Positions 1-8,817 of a stretch of 47,047 nt of DNA are shown piece by piece. The notes under the pieces are model-generated. The model searched no databases and was not told where the DNA came from. It saw nothing but the letters and a program-made list of their open reading frames with translations. This DNA is from Hyphomicrobiales bacterium (GTDB lineage: Bacteria > Pseudomonadota > Alphaproteobacteria > Rhizobiales > Rhizobiaceae), in NCBI GenBank assembly GCA_900468065.1, contig UBTA01000093.1:4866-51912 (forward strand), read 5' to 3'. The translations under genes were made by a program, and so were the position numbers. Within the stretch, counting starts at the first letter, position 1. Every line of letters begins with the position of its first letter.

Positions 1-1511
1 GGAAGTGCTTTGGAAAAGAGCCAGCCTTGCCCGAAATCGACGCCGTGGGCTTTCAGGTAATCGGCCTGCTCTTCACTCTCGATGCCTTCGGCAACGGTGT
101 AGAGCCCGAGCGACTTCGACATGTCGATGATGTGGGAGGTGACCGAACTGGTCGCCGTATCCCTGCCGATCGTGTCGATGAAGGATTTGTCGATCTTCAG
201 TGCGTCGAGCGGCAGGCGCTGAAGATATTGTAGGCTGGAATAGCCCGTGCCGAAATCGTCGATGGCGACCGAATGGCCGCGTTCGCGAGCTTTCGCCAGC
301 GTCACGCGGGCCGCGTCTATGTCCATGAAGCCGCGTTCGGTTGCCTCCAGCCATATCTGCTGGGTTCGAATACCGGTATTGGCGAGCCTGTCCTTGAGCA
401 CGTCGAGGATGCGGCCGGACTTGATATCGGCGGCACACAGGTTGATGGCGATGTGCAGGGTGCGATCCTCAACGAGCATGCTGCTCAGATCAAGGATCAC
501 CGCCTCGATGACCTGATCGGTGATCGGCATGATCAGGCCGCTCTCTTCGGCCAGCGGGATGAACAGATCGGGCCTGACGAGCGAACCGTCCGGCCTGCGC
601 CAGCGCACCAGCGCTTCGGCGCCGATGCAGATGCCGGTTTTCAGCTCAACGATCGGCTGGTAGTGCACGATGAATTCGCGGCTGCGGACGGCGATCTCAA
701 GTTCGGCCAGCGGCGACAGGCGTTTCCTCGAAAACCAGATCACCACGGCGACGATAAAGGCCGCGATGAACACGCCGACGGGCAAGAGGAGCATCTGCTC
801 GGCTCTGAGGCTTGCCGCGATCTTCGACTTCGGCTCGGTTGCGACCGCAAGCAGGCCGCCGCCATGCGCCGCGGCAAACAGGTCGCTGTCCGTCATTCCC
901 TTGCGGGGCGCAGGGACAAGCGAGCGGACAAGGCCGATGTCCGGCGCGTTCAGCGTATTGATGATCGCGCCCTGCCCGGTCGCCAGGGCAATGGACATGC
1001 CGTCATCGATCAGAACATCGACAAGGCGCGACGGCGCCACGAGAACATTGTAGCTGCCTGAATGCAGGGCCATCATCGGCTTACCGCCGCTGACGAGGGG
1101 CTGCATCCGTATGGTCACGTCGATGCCATCCGGCGTGACATAGTTGACACCCGATTTGGCAATTTCGCCGGCGGTCCTGCCCCAGGAAGTGCATTTGAGC
1201 AGGCCTCCGTCGAAATAGCCCATCTCTTCGATGGAGCGGGTGTTGACGGTCAGCGCACGCATGCGCGCAATATGCGCCTGCGAACAGGGTTCATCAGCTG
1301 TTACCGCCATCGCGTCCAGCGCGCCCTTGGCGTCGGAGAACGTGTTCGTTGCCCGCGTGATCGTTCGCAGGGCAAACTGCTCCAGCCGGTCCTGCTCCCT
1401 CTGAACGGCAATCACCCGCGAAATATAGGCCATCGCGACGATCGGGATCACTGCCCCGAGAAAACCCAAAATAACCGCAACCGCGACAATGCGGGAACGC
1501 CGCCCATCCAT
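1..1511 (-). CDS. Membrane-bound EAL-domain c-di-GMP phosphodiesterase with CSS-type sensor (3' end cut by window)
   Basis: Read on the minus strand, an open frame runs from about 1511 off the left edge (at least 503 codons). It has a membrane segment at residues 8-30, a periplasmic region with two cysteines (C76, C107) resembling CSS-motif sensors, a second membrane segment at about 241-260, then a cytoplasmic EAL domain. The EAL signature is intact (E299-A300-L301), as are DDFGTG (418-423), K439 and the VAEGIE loop (E475), so the enzyme should hydrolyse cyclic di-GMP. In this family, periplasmic thiol state controls activity; that is family knowledge. No GGDEF domain is present. An in-frame ATG at 1547 would add 12 residues; I prefer 1511 because the membrane segment then follows directly and a GGGGG stretch precedes it. 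Confidence 0.85.
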   Translation of the reverse strand, partial: MDGRRSRIVAVAVILGFLGAVIPIVAMAYISRVIAVQREQDRLEQFALRTITRATNTFSDAKGALDAMAVTADEPCSQAHIARMRALTVNTRSIEEMGYFDGGLLKCTSWGRTAGEIAKSGVNYVTPDGIDVTIRMQPLVSGGKPMMALHSGSYNVLVAPSRLVDVLIDDGMSIALATGQGAIINTLNAPDIGLVRSLVPAPRKGMTDSDLFAAAHGGGLLAVATEPKSKIAASLRAEQMLLLPVGVFIAAFIVAVVIWFSRKRLSPLAELEIAVRSREFIVHYQPIVELKTGICIGAEALVRWRRPDGSLVRPDLFIPLAEESGLIMPITDQVIEAVILDLSSMLVEDRTLHIAINLCAADIKSGRILDVLKDRLANTGIRTQQIWLEATERGFMDIDAARVTLAKARERGHSVAIDDFGTGYSSLQYLQRLPLDALKIDKSFIDTIGRDTATSSVTSHIIDMSKSLGLYTVAEGIESEEQADYLKAHGVDFGQGWLFSKAL

Positions 1512-1640
1512 TTCTACAACCCCCGCGATGTATTGCAGAGCAGTCATGCCAAGGTTGCATTAAGAATTTCTGTCAGCTTTTTGCAGCATTGTAGCTACTC
1601 GGCAGAAGCTGGAATCTGGGATGCGCTGCTGCGCTGATGA

Positions 1641-2276
1641 TCAGGCGCTTGCGCGCCGGTAAAATGCCAAGGAAGCCGCGAGCGCCAGCAACGCGCCGCC
1701 GCAGATCCGGTCGAGCAAGAGCGCGCCGGATTTTTTCAGTACCTTGACGGCCTGCGAACCAAGCGCTGCATAACCGGCCATGACCAGGAAATCGATAGAG
1801 GCGAAGACCAACGCCAACAGCGCATACTGCGGGACCTGGGGCTCGGCTGCCACGATGAACTGCGGCAGGAACGCAGAGAAGAACAGCTATCCCTTGGGAT
1901 TGGTGACCGCGACGAGAAAGCTTTTCAGAAAGATCGCCCGCGCCGAGCCAGAGCCGTCCTCCGCCGCTCCTTGTAGTGTTTCGCTCAGTGTGCCCTTCGA
2001 TCGCAAGAGCATGATGCCGAGAAAAGCGAGATAGCCGGCGCCGATCCATTTGACGACCGAGAACCAGAATTCGGACGCCGCAAGCAGAGCGCCGAGACCG
2101 AGCGCCACTGCGCCGATCAGGACGAAATCGGACAGAACCGCGCCGGTCATACCGATCAACGCCCGGCGCACGCCGAAGCGGGAACCGTTGGTCAACGCCA
2201 AGAGCACGGTCGGGCCGGGCGTGGCGATGCCAATGAACGAGACGAGTGCAAAAGCCAGCAAGGTGATTTCAGTCAT
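1641..2276 (-). pseudogene. LysE/RhtB-family amino-acid exporter broken by an in-frame TAG
   Basis: The frame starts at ATG 2276, preceded by GGGGGAAG, and encodes a typical LysE N-terminus with ATPGPT at residues 19-24, membrane helices, and the family motif NPKG at 126-129. Codon 130 is TAG (1887-1889). Reading continues in the same frame without any shift through LFFSAFLPQF and the C-terminal helices to a proper stop at 1641. The full length would be about 211 residues, normal for the family. A single base change from a sense codon such as TTG or TGG explains the stop. Either the gene is recently inactivated or the base is a sequencing error. Intact relatives export amino acids or homoserine-type metabolites. 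Confidence 0.85.
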
Positions 2277-2410
2277 GGCTTCCCCCTGCGGATGGGCGCC
2301 TTAAGGCCCATCGACAAGACCAGACTTTTGCAATTGCCGGGCACGATGGCAAGAGGCTCGAAAATTCCTGCGCCCGCTGGTGCAGTACGTCCGTTCAGGA
2401 CGAAGCTCCC

Positions 2411-4411
2411 CTACTTGCCCGCCGGTCCCTTGACCCTTCCGGACAGCACGCCAAAACCGTCGATGATCGCTTCCTGGTTTTCGAGCCGCGTCACCTCCAG
2501 CTGGACTTCCTGCAGATTGCGCAGGATCTGGCTGACGGTGTCGTCGTCGCCTTCTTCCGTGGCGTAGGCCAGTTCGCTTTCCAGTTCGCGGCGTTGCCAG
2601 AGCAGGGCTTTGGTGCGCTGATGCAGGGCGAGCGCCTGCAGGTAGCCTTCGCGGGCATCCTCCGGCGCTGCGGCCGTGGTTGCAGTCCACAGCCGGGCAA
2701 AGCGGATCTGCTGGTCGAGCGATTTCAACAGCGCATCGAAACCCTCGGCCTCCAGCAGCTCGACGAGGATTTCGCGCGACAGACGCGGGCCCTTGGCAGC
2801 GGCGGCATTGAGCACCGACGACCAGAAGCGCTGCAGATCGCGATTGTCGTATTCGATCGCGGAAATCTCGTCATATTCTTCAAACAGCAATTGCGGATGA
2901 TTGACGATGGTCAGCGCCAGCACGCTTTCGCGCAACGGCGGCAGCGCCTGATGACCGCTGACCAGCGACGAGCGGGCAAGCCGGTCGGAAATGCCGGAGC
3001 GCTCCGGCATGCGCCCGCCCTGCTGGCCGCCGCGGCCCTGCCCCTGGCCCCCGTTGCGATTGGCGCCCTGGCGTTGGTTGCGGTCGAAGCCGCGCTGGCC
3101 GTTCTGCTGGCGCGAGGCGCCCTGAAAAAACTGGTTCAGCCGGTCGCGCACATCCTGGCCATAGTGGCGGCGGACGTTTTCATCGGCGATTACCGATACG
3201 ACCTGTTTCAAGGTCGCTTCCAACTGGGCGCGGCTTTCCGGCGTATCAAAACCACCGGCCTGGGCTTCCCGCAGCCAGACCATTTCCGACAGCGAACGGG
3301 CCGATGCCATCACCTTGTCGAACGGTGCCCTGCCCTCGTTGCGCACGAGATCATCGGGGTCCTTGCCATCCGGCAGCATGGCAAAGCGGACCGAAAAGCC
3401 GGGCTTCAGGTGCGGCAGGGCCAGATCGACGGCGCGGTTGGCGGCGCGGATACCGGCGCCATCGCCATCAAAGCAGAGCACCGGCTGCGAGGTGAGTTTC
3501 CACAACAGCGCCATCTGGTTTTCGGTGAGCGCGGTGCCGAGCGGCGCCACGGCATTTTCGATGCCAGCCTGATGCAGCGCGATGACATCCATATAGCCTT
3601 CGACGGCAATAATGGTCCCTGCGCCGTCAGCTCCACCCATCGCCTTGCGGGCGCGCGAAAAATTGTAGAGCACATTGCCCTTGTGGAAGAGCTCGGTCTC
3701 GTTGGAATTGAGGTACTTGGCCGGCGCATCCGGCGACATGGCGCGACCACCAAAGGCGATGACCTTTTCGCGCGACGACAGGATGGGGAACATGATGCGA
3801 TCGCGGAAGCGATCGTAGGAGACGGGAATATCGGGACCGTGGACGACGAGACCGCAGGCCTCGATCTGGTCCTTCGGTATTCCCTTACCGGCCAGAAACT
3901 CCTTCAGCGCATTGCGGCTTTCCGGCGCGTAACCCAGGCGGAACGTTTCGATGGTGCGGCCGGTAAGACCCCGGTCGCGCAGATAGGCACGCGCTTTGGC
4001 GCCGTTTGCGGTTTGTAGCTGATCTTGGAAGAACTGCGTCGCCACTTCCATGACGTCCTGCAGGCCGATGCGCTGGCGGTCGCGCTTTTCCGCCTCGACA
4101 TCCGGCTGCGGCATGGCAACGCCGGCGAGATCGGCGATCTGCTGCACGGCCTCGGGAAAGGCCATGCCGTCGAGATCGGTGAGAAAACGGAAATGATCGC
4201 CGGACACGCCGCAGCCAAAACAATGGTAACGGCCCTTGCGGTCCTCGCAGTGGAAGCTCGGCGATTTCTCGCCATGAAACGGGCAGCAGGCCCAGTAATC
4301 GCCGCGCGAGGCATTGGTCTTCTTGCGATCCCAGGTGACGCGTTTGCCGATCACATCCGAAATGGGAACGCGGTCGCGGATCTCGTCAAGGAAAGAGTTG
4401 GAAAATCGCAT
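2411..4411 (-). CDS. dnaG: DNA primase DnaG
   Basis: This enzyme makes RNA primers at the replication fork together with the DnaB helicase. The N-terminal CHC2 zinc finger has ligands C43, H46, C64 and C67. The Toprim catalytic core follows with EGYMD (271-275) and DGDGAG (315-320). After it comes a Gly/Gln/Asn/Arg-rich linker (roughly 440-480) and a C-terminal helical region expected to bind DnaB. The length of 666 residues suits rhizobial DnaG. I chose ATG 4411 (protein begins MRFSNSF) because AGAGGT lies just upstream; an in-frame start at 4435 would add eight residues unlike the family. In many rhizobia rpoD follows dnaG, but here a broken lysE gene lies downstream. Confidence 0.97.
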   Translation of the reverse strand: MRFSNSFLDEIRDRVPISDVIGKRVTWDRKKTNASRGDYWACCPFHGEKSPSFHCEDRKGRYHCFGCGVSGDHFRFLTDLDGMAFPEAVQQIADLAGVAMPQPDVEAEKRDRQRIGLQDVMEVATQFFQDQLQTANGAKARAYLRDRGLTGRTIETFRLGYAPESRNALKEFLAGKGIPKDQIEACGLVVHGPDIPVSYDRFRDRIMFPILSSREKVIAFGGRAMSPDAPAKYLNSNETELFHKGNVLYNFSRARKAMGGADGAGTIIAVEGYMDVIALHQAGIENAVAPLGTALTENQMALLWKLTSQPVLCFDGDGAGIRAANRAVDLALPHLKPGFSVRFAMLPDGKDPDDLVRNEGRAPFDKVMASARSLSEMVWLREAQAGGFDTPESRAQLEATLKQVVSVIADENVRRHYGQDVRDRLNQFFQGASRQQNGQRGFDRNQRQGANRNGGQGQGRGGQQGGRMPERSGISDRLARSSLVSGHQALPPLRESVLALTIVNHPQLLFEEYDEISAIEYDNRDLQRFWSSVLNAAAAKGPRLSREILVELLEAEGFDALLKSLDQQIRFARLWTATTAAAPEDAREGYLQALALHQRTKALLWQRRELESELAYATEEGDDDTVSQILRNLQEVQLEVTRLENQEAIIDGFGVLSGRVKGPAGK

Positions 4412-4634
4412 GAATACCTCTGGGCTGGCTTCCATATAGGCGGCAATCGCGGGCCGCGCTACAGAGGGGAGAGATCATACCCGCAATTCACAGGTTGACG
4501 CCTCATTGTGCCGGGAAAGCGCAGTGCAACGACAGCTCTTTCCGCGAAACGGAATATCACATGCCCAGAATAGGCCGTTGATGGCGGATCCGGAACAGGC
4601 AATGATTTACTGATCACCCTGCGGAAACCGCCCG

Positions 4635-5531
4635 ATGCTCTTCGTTGCTAGCGATCTTGTGTCCAACACCGTCTTTTTTGCCGCCATGCAGGAAAATGCA
4701 CGGCAGATGACGGTGCAGTTTGCCGAAAATCCGCGGTTGAGCTCGATCTTTGCTTCGCAGCAGCGCTGGCTGATGGCGCAACTGGGCTTGTCTCTGCATT
4801 ACCGCCGCGCCGATCCGGACAAGGGCCTCTATGCCGGACGTTTCGTTGCACATGCCGTGGAATACGGCATTGCCAGCCGCAATACAGCCAGCGCTTTCGT
4901 CAAGGAGATGCTCGCTTATCGTTTCGCGCGCCCGGCCGACAACCCGCCTGACCATCGCATGCGGCCGCTGGAGCCCACGGATATCGCGGTGCAATCCGTC
5001 GTCAAATGGCTCTACACGCATCTGGCCATTCTCGACATGCTGGACGCAGGCACAAGGGCTACAACGCTTGCGGAAGACCCGGCGATGTTTGCAAGCCTGC
5101 AGCCCGCCATCGCGCAGGGGATTCTCGAAAATCACGCGGTGCGCAATCCCGGCGAGACGTTCAATCTGTTTACCTGGGCCAATTCCGGCGGTGTGGTGAT
5201 GGATTGCCTGATTGCCCTGATCAGGGATTTCGATGCGGGCGCGCCACGCATCCGGATCGGCCCAATCTCATCCGCCGAGATCTGCCAGCGCTACCGGATC
5301 TCGAAAACCCACCTGAAACGGCTGATGGACAAGGCGGCCGAGATGGACAGCCTCGGACATGATGCCGCTGCCGGCAAGAACATGCTCTGGCTTTCGCAAG
5401 GGTTCGTGCACGAATACAGGACCTACCAGGCGGAAAAGTTCGCCATTATCGACGCGGCCTTTCATGCGTTGGCCGCGCCGGAGATCAAGTCAGGCGGATC
5501 AGCCGTCAGGCAGCTGTCAGCAGTTCCTTGA
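4635..5531 (+). CDS. Conserved rhizobial protein of unknown function with a possible C-terminal helix-turn-helix
   Basis: The 298-residue product is not one I can assign. It looks like a real protein: balanced composition, no low-complexity antisense character, and a position that fits the dnaG/GatB-YqeY/carA neighbourhood. A stretch at about residues 215-240 (AEICQRYRISKTHLKRLMDK) resembles a helix-turn-helix with a recognition helix, so DNA binding is possible. There is no signal peptide or clear membrane segment. GGAAA precedes ATG 4635. It is divergent from dnaG and its last 26 bases overlap the 3' end of the convergent GatB/YqeY gene. Confidence 0.75.
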   Translation: MLFVASDLVSNTVFFAAMQENARQMTVQFAENPRLSSIFASQQRWLMAQLGLSLHYRRADPDKGLYAGRFVAHAVEYGIASRNTASAFVKEMLAYRFARPADNPPDHRMRPLEPTDIAVQSVVKWLYTHLAILDMLDAGTRATTLAEDPAMFASLQPAIAQGILENHAVRNPGETFNLFTWANSGGVVMDCLIALIRDFDAGAPRIRIGPISSAEICQRYRISKTHLKRLMDKAAEMDSLGHDAAAGKNMLWLSQGFVHEYRTYQAEKFAIIDAAFHALAAPEIKSGGSAVRQLSAVP

Positions 5532-5964
5532 GCACGGACGACGCCTTGGCGAAATCCATCTGGCCGGCATAACGCTCCTTCAGCACGGCCATGACCTTGC
5601 CCATGTCCTTCGGGCCGGTGGCGCCGGATTCTGCGATGGCGGCAGCGACATTGGCCCTGACATCGGCTTCGCTCAGCTGCTTGGGCATGAAGTCCTGAAT
5701 GACTATGATCTCGGCACGTTCCTTGGCGGCGAGTTCCGGGCGGGCATTGTCTTCGTAGATCTTCGCCGATTCTTCGCGCTGCTTGACCATCTTGGCCATG
5801 ATCTGCAGGATTTCGTCATCGGTGGCGTCACCCTTGCCTACGCCGCGATTGGCGATATCGCGTGTCTTGATCTCGGCCTGCATGAGACGGACGGTGGAAA
5901 GCCGCGGCGCATCCTTGGCTTTCATCGCATCCTTGAGGGCGGCAGCGAGTTGATCGCGCATCAT
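5506..5964 (-). CDS. GatB/YqeY-domain protein
   Basis: The 152-residue protein is a complete single-domain YqeY-type polypeptide, related to the C-terminal tRNA-binding tail of GatB in the glutamyl-tRNA(Gln) amidotransferase. The conserved stretch DFMPKQLSEADV and the C-terminal GPKDMGKVMAVLKERYAGQMD are visible. Its exact role as a stand-alone protein is not settled; tRNA-dependent amidation accessory activity is the usual inference. AGGAGA sits six bases before ATG 5964, with a second ATG directly following. It is divergent from carA and convergent with the gene at 4635, overlapping it by 26 bases. The arrangement carA / yqeY / dnaG is common in rhizobia. Confidence 0.92.
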   Translation of the reverse strand: MMRDQLAAALKDAMKAKDAPRLSTVRLMQAEIKTRDIANRGVGKGDATDDEILQIMAKMVKQREESAKIYEDNARPELAAKERAEIIVIQDFMPKQLSEADVRANVAAAIAESGATGPKDMGKVMAVLKERYAGQMDFAKASSVLKELLTAA

Positions 5965-6078
5965 TGTCTTCTCCTGTTTGATGGCGTTTCATAAACCAGC
6001 CGGACAAGCCGGAGCAAACGAAATGCGTGAATCCGCGGTAAAAGCCGCAGGAAAAGCCCGATCCCGCCGTCTTCAAGA

Positions 6079-6107
6079 TTGACCTTCCCGGGCGCTGCAG
6101 TTATTGA
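6079..6107 (+). promoter_or_regulatory. Possible promoter upstream of carA
   Basis: TTGACC (6079-6084) and, after a 17-base spacer, TATTGA (6102-6107) resemble -35 and -10 elements. They lie about 135 bases before the carA start, leaving a GC-rich leader. The -10 match is weak, so this is a guess from sequence alone. Confidence 0.3.
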
Positions 6108-6243
6108 CCGTCACCTGCACCAACATCGTGACCAGGCCTGACAGCGCGCGCCCATCGCCCGCTTCTGCCCGCCTGCAAACCACAACGGCCGGCCGGCGTT
6201 CCCTGGAACGTCCGCGACGCGCCGCCTGAACGGGATGAAGACC

Positions 6244-7449
6244 ATGACCGCGACAGCCCCCTGGACCACCGCAAAACCAACCGCCCTGCTCGTTCTAGCC
6301 GACGGCACCGTCATCGAAGGCAAGGGCATCGGCGCCACCGGCAAGGTGCAGGCCGAAGTGGTCTTCAACACCGCCCTCACCGGCTATCAGGAGATCATGA
6401 CCGATCCATCCTATCTCGGCCAGATCGTCACCTTCACCTTCCCGCATATCGGCAATATCGGCGCCAATGACGAAGATATCGAAGACCTGACGCCGGCAGC
6501 ACGCCACGGCGCGGTCGGCGTCATCTTCAAGGCCGATATCACCGACCCTTCCAGCTACCGCGCCGTAAAACATCTCGACGCCTGGCTGAAGGCCCGCGGC
6601 ATCATCGGCATGTGCGGCATCGACACCCGCGCGCTGACGGCCTGGATCCGCGAGAACGGCGCGCCGAACGCGGTGATCGCCCATGACCCGAACGGCGTTT
6701 TCGACATTGATACCTTGAAGGCGGAAGCCAAGGCCTGGAGCGGGCTCGAAGGCCTCGATCTTGCCAAGGTCGCCTCCTCCGGCCAGACCTCGCGCTGGAG
6801 CGAAAAGCCCTGGGTGTGGAACGAAGGTTATGACGAACTGGCGGACGCCGACACCACGTATCATGTCGTGGCACTCGACTACGGCGTCAAGCGCAACATC
6901 CTGCGCCTGTTCACCGGGCTCGGCTGCAAGGTTACCGTCATGCCGGCAACGACATCCGCCGAAGAGGTGCTGGCGCAGAAGCCGGACGGTATCTTCCTGT
7001 CGAACGGCCCGGGCGACCCAGCGGCAACCGGCGAATATGCGGTTCCGGTGATCCAGGAGCTGATCAAGAGCGATATCCCGCTGTTCGGCATCTGCCTTGG
7101 CCACCAGATGCTGGGTCTGGCGCTCGGCGCGACGACCGAGAAGATGCATCAGGGCCACCACGGCGCCAACCACCCGGTCAAGGATCACACGACGGGCAAG
7201 GTCGAGATCGTCTCGATGAACCACGGCTTCGCGGTGGATTCGAAGTCCTTGCCGGAAGGCGTTGAAGAGACTCACATTTCCCTGTTCGACGGCACCAATT
7301 GCGGCCTGCGCCTGACCGGCAAGCCGGTATTCTCTGTGCAGCATCACCCGGAAGCCTCGCCCGGCCCGCAGGACAGCCACTACCTCTTCCGCCGCTTCAT
7401 CAACCTGGTGCGCGAGAAGAAGGGCGAACCGGCACTGGCCGAACGCTGA
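6244..7449 (+). CDS. carA: Carbamoyl-phosphate synthase small subunit CarA
   Basis: CarA hydrolyses glutamine and passes ammonia to CarB for carbamoyl phosphate synthesis, feeding arginine and pyrimidine pathways. The N-terminal CPSase small-chain domain carries TALTGYQEI. The class I glutamine amidotransferase domain has the nucleophile C284 in GICLGHQ and the partner residues H368 and E370 in HHPEASPGP. From ATG 6244 the product has 401 residues, the usual rhizobial length; an in-frame ATG at 6235 adds three residues and cannot be excluded. carB lies about 13.6 kb away on the same strand, so the two genes are not in one operon here. A strong terminator follows. Confidence 0.97.
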   Translation: MTATAPWTTAKPTALLVLADGTVIEGKGIGATGKVQAEVVFNTALTGYQEIMTDPSYLGQIVTFTFPHIGNIGANDEDIEDLTPAARHGAVGVIFKADITDPSSYRAVKHLDAWLKARGIIGMCGIDTRALTAWIRENGAPNAVIAHDPNGVFDIDTLKAEAKAWSGLEGLDLAKVASSGQTSRWSEKPWVWNEGYDELADADTTYHVVALDYGVKRNILRLFTGLGCKVTVMPATTSAEEVLAQKPDGIFLSNGPGDPAATGEYAVPVIQELIKSDIPLFGICLGHQMLGLALGATTEKMHQGHHGANHPVKDHTTGKVEIVSMNHGFAVDSKSLPEGVEETHISLFDGTNCGLRLTGKPVFSVQHHPEASPGPQDSHYLFRRFINLVREKKGEPALAER

Positions 7450-7472
7450 TTTTTCAACATCATAGAATGCTG

Positions 7473-7509
7473 AAAAGCCCCGGCATCTCAAAGGAGTACC
7501 GGGGCTTTT
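7473..7509. terminator. Bidirectional intrinsic terminator between carA and the VOC gene
   Basis: AAAAGCCCCGG (7473-7483) pairs perfectly with CCGGGGCTTTT (7499-7509), an 11-bp stem with A and T tracts on either side. It can therefore stop transcription from carA (plus) and from the convergent VOC gene (minus), which ends at 7514. Confidence 0.9.
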
Positions 7510-7513
7510 CGAT

Positions 7514-7897
7514 TCAACCGTTGAAGACGACGGACAGCTTGTTTCCGGCCGGGTCGCGCATATAGGCCGAATACCAGTCCGGGCCATATTGCGGACGGGC
7601 GCCCGGCCCGCCTTCGTCGGTGCCGCCATTGGCCAGCGCCGTATTGTAGAAGGCATCGACCTCTCCATGCGATTTCACCACGAAACCGACCATGGTGCCG
7701 TTGCCGGGTGTCGCCGGCTCGTTGTTGAACGGTTCGCAGACCCAGAGAAGGAAGCCTTCGCCGGTGCCGCCCAAAGTATAGCCGTACCAGCCCGGATATT
7801 TGGCATGCGCGCTCCAGCCGATCGTCGCAAGCACTGCATCGTAGAAGCGCACCGATACGGCATGATCCAATGTTCCAACAGTCGCATAAGTGGTCAT
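7514..7897 (-). CDS. VOC/glyoxalase-superfamily protein
   Basis: The 127-residue protein has the single-domain vicinal-oxygen-chelate pattern: an early LDHAVSVRFYDAVL, then GFVV, a helix with VDAFYNTALANGG, and the C-terminal YMRDPAGNKLSVV typical of glyoxalase/bleomycin-resistance-like proteins. Substrate and metal are not predictable from the sequence. I chose ATG 7897 because GGAGG precedes it closely; an in-frame ATG at 7909 would add four residues and place that GGAGG inside the gene. It is the last of a run of minus-strand genes and ends at the shared terminator. Confidence 0.85.
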   Translation of the reverse strand: MTTYATVGTLDHAVSVRFYDAVLATIGWSAHAKYPGWYGYTLGGTGEGFLLWVCEPFNNEPATPGNGTMVGFVVKSHGEVDAFYNTALANGGTDEGGPGARPQYGPDWYSAYMRDPAGNKLSVVFNG

Positions 7898-7987
7898 TTC
7901 ATCCTCCATTTGATACGGATGTGATTAAGCGACAAATAAGAACAAAGCAAGAACAAAATAGTCACGCAAAACAGTCTGTCTGCCTGG

Positions 7988-8749
7988 CTAGAACCAGTAG
8001 CGCTGCGCATAGACGACTGTCATGACAGTGCCAGCGGCGATGACGACGATGCGGACCGTTTGGGCGGGAAGGACGCGGACGAGCATCCCACCGATGTACC
8101 CTCCGGCAAGAGCACCGAGCAGCATCGCGGTCACTTGCGGCCAATGCACCCTGCCCTGAACGATGAAGATCGTAACGGCAGCCAAGCTGACGGCGGTTGC
8201 CAGCAGGTTCTTCAAGACCTTGACCCGGCGGATGTCGCCTGGATCCGCGACCGACAGGATCGCCGAAAGGATGATCCCCAGTCCCGCGCCAAAGAAGCCG
8301 CCATAGATCGAGGCAATGGCAAGGACGCTGGCGCCGCCAACGGGCGATGGCGGCCTGCCCGCGCGCAGCCGCGTTGTCCATCTCTGCAATTGCGGCGCAA
8401 AGGCAAACAACAGGGTGGCAAATCCGATCAGGGCGGGAACAGGCAGGAGGAAAAGCCGGTCGGGCAGCGCCAGGAGCAGCAGCGCGCCAATGATTCCGCC
8501 GCTAATCGACACGATGATGGACAGGCAAAACCCGCGATCCAGCGGCGGTAGCTTTTCGCGGTCGGCGAAGGCCGCGAGCAGATGGCCGGGCAGGATGGCA
8601 ACCGCGTTCGAGGCATTGGCCCCAACCGGCGGCAGGCCGGCCATCAGCATCACCGGGAAGGTGATCAGCGTGGCGCCGCCGGCAATGGCGTTGATGATGC
8701 CGCCAACCAGACCGGCCGCAACGAGAAGGAAGATGATGCTGATATCCAT
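7988..8749 (-). CDS. TauE/SafE-family membrane permease
   Basis: The 253-residue protein is nearly all hydrophobic helices (about eight) and has the family features GGIINAIAGGATLITFP near the N-terminus and YGGFFGAGLGIIL in the second repeat. Family members move sulfite, sulfoacetate or other organosulfur anions across the inner membrane; the substrate here is unknown. No strong ribosome-binding site precedes ATG 8749. The AraC-type regulator gene ends 68 bases upstream on the same strand, so the two may be cotranscribed or the regulator may act on this permease. Confidence 0.88.
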   Translation of the reverse strand: MDISIIFLLVAAGLVGGIINAIAGGATLITFPVMLMAGLPPVGANASNAVAILPGHLLAAFADREKLPPLDRGFCLSIIVSISGGIIGALLLLALPDRLFLLPVPALIGFATLLFAFAPQLQRWTTRLRAGRPPSPVGGASVLAIASIYGGFFGAGLGIILSAILSVADPGDIRRVKVLKNLLATAVSLAAVTIFIVQGRVHWPQVTAMLLGALAGGYIGGMLVRVLPAQTVRIVVIAAGTVMTVVYAQRYWF

Positions 8750-8817
8750 CCGGAACAGATAACGCCCGGCGGCAAAGCTGTCTGGAACGTTTGTGATCGT
8801 GCCCGCGGCAAGACGCG

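Noticed and set aside
2291..2312. Hairpin GATGGGC/GCCCATC between lysE and dnaG as a terminator
   Set aside because: The 7-bp stem is real, but neither side has a T tract and it lies close to the lysE start; I could not support a role.
2594..4018. Open frame of 474 codons antisense to dnaG
   Set aside because: It is the reverse reading of a conserved gene with no family similarity or ribosome-binding site.
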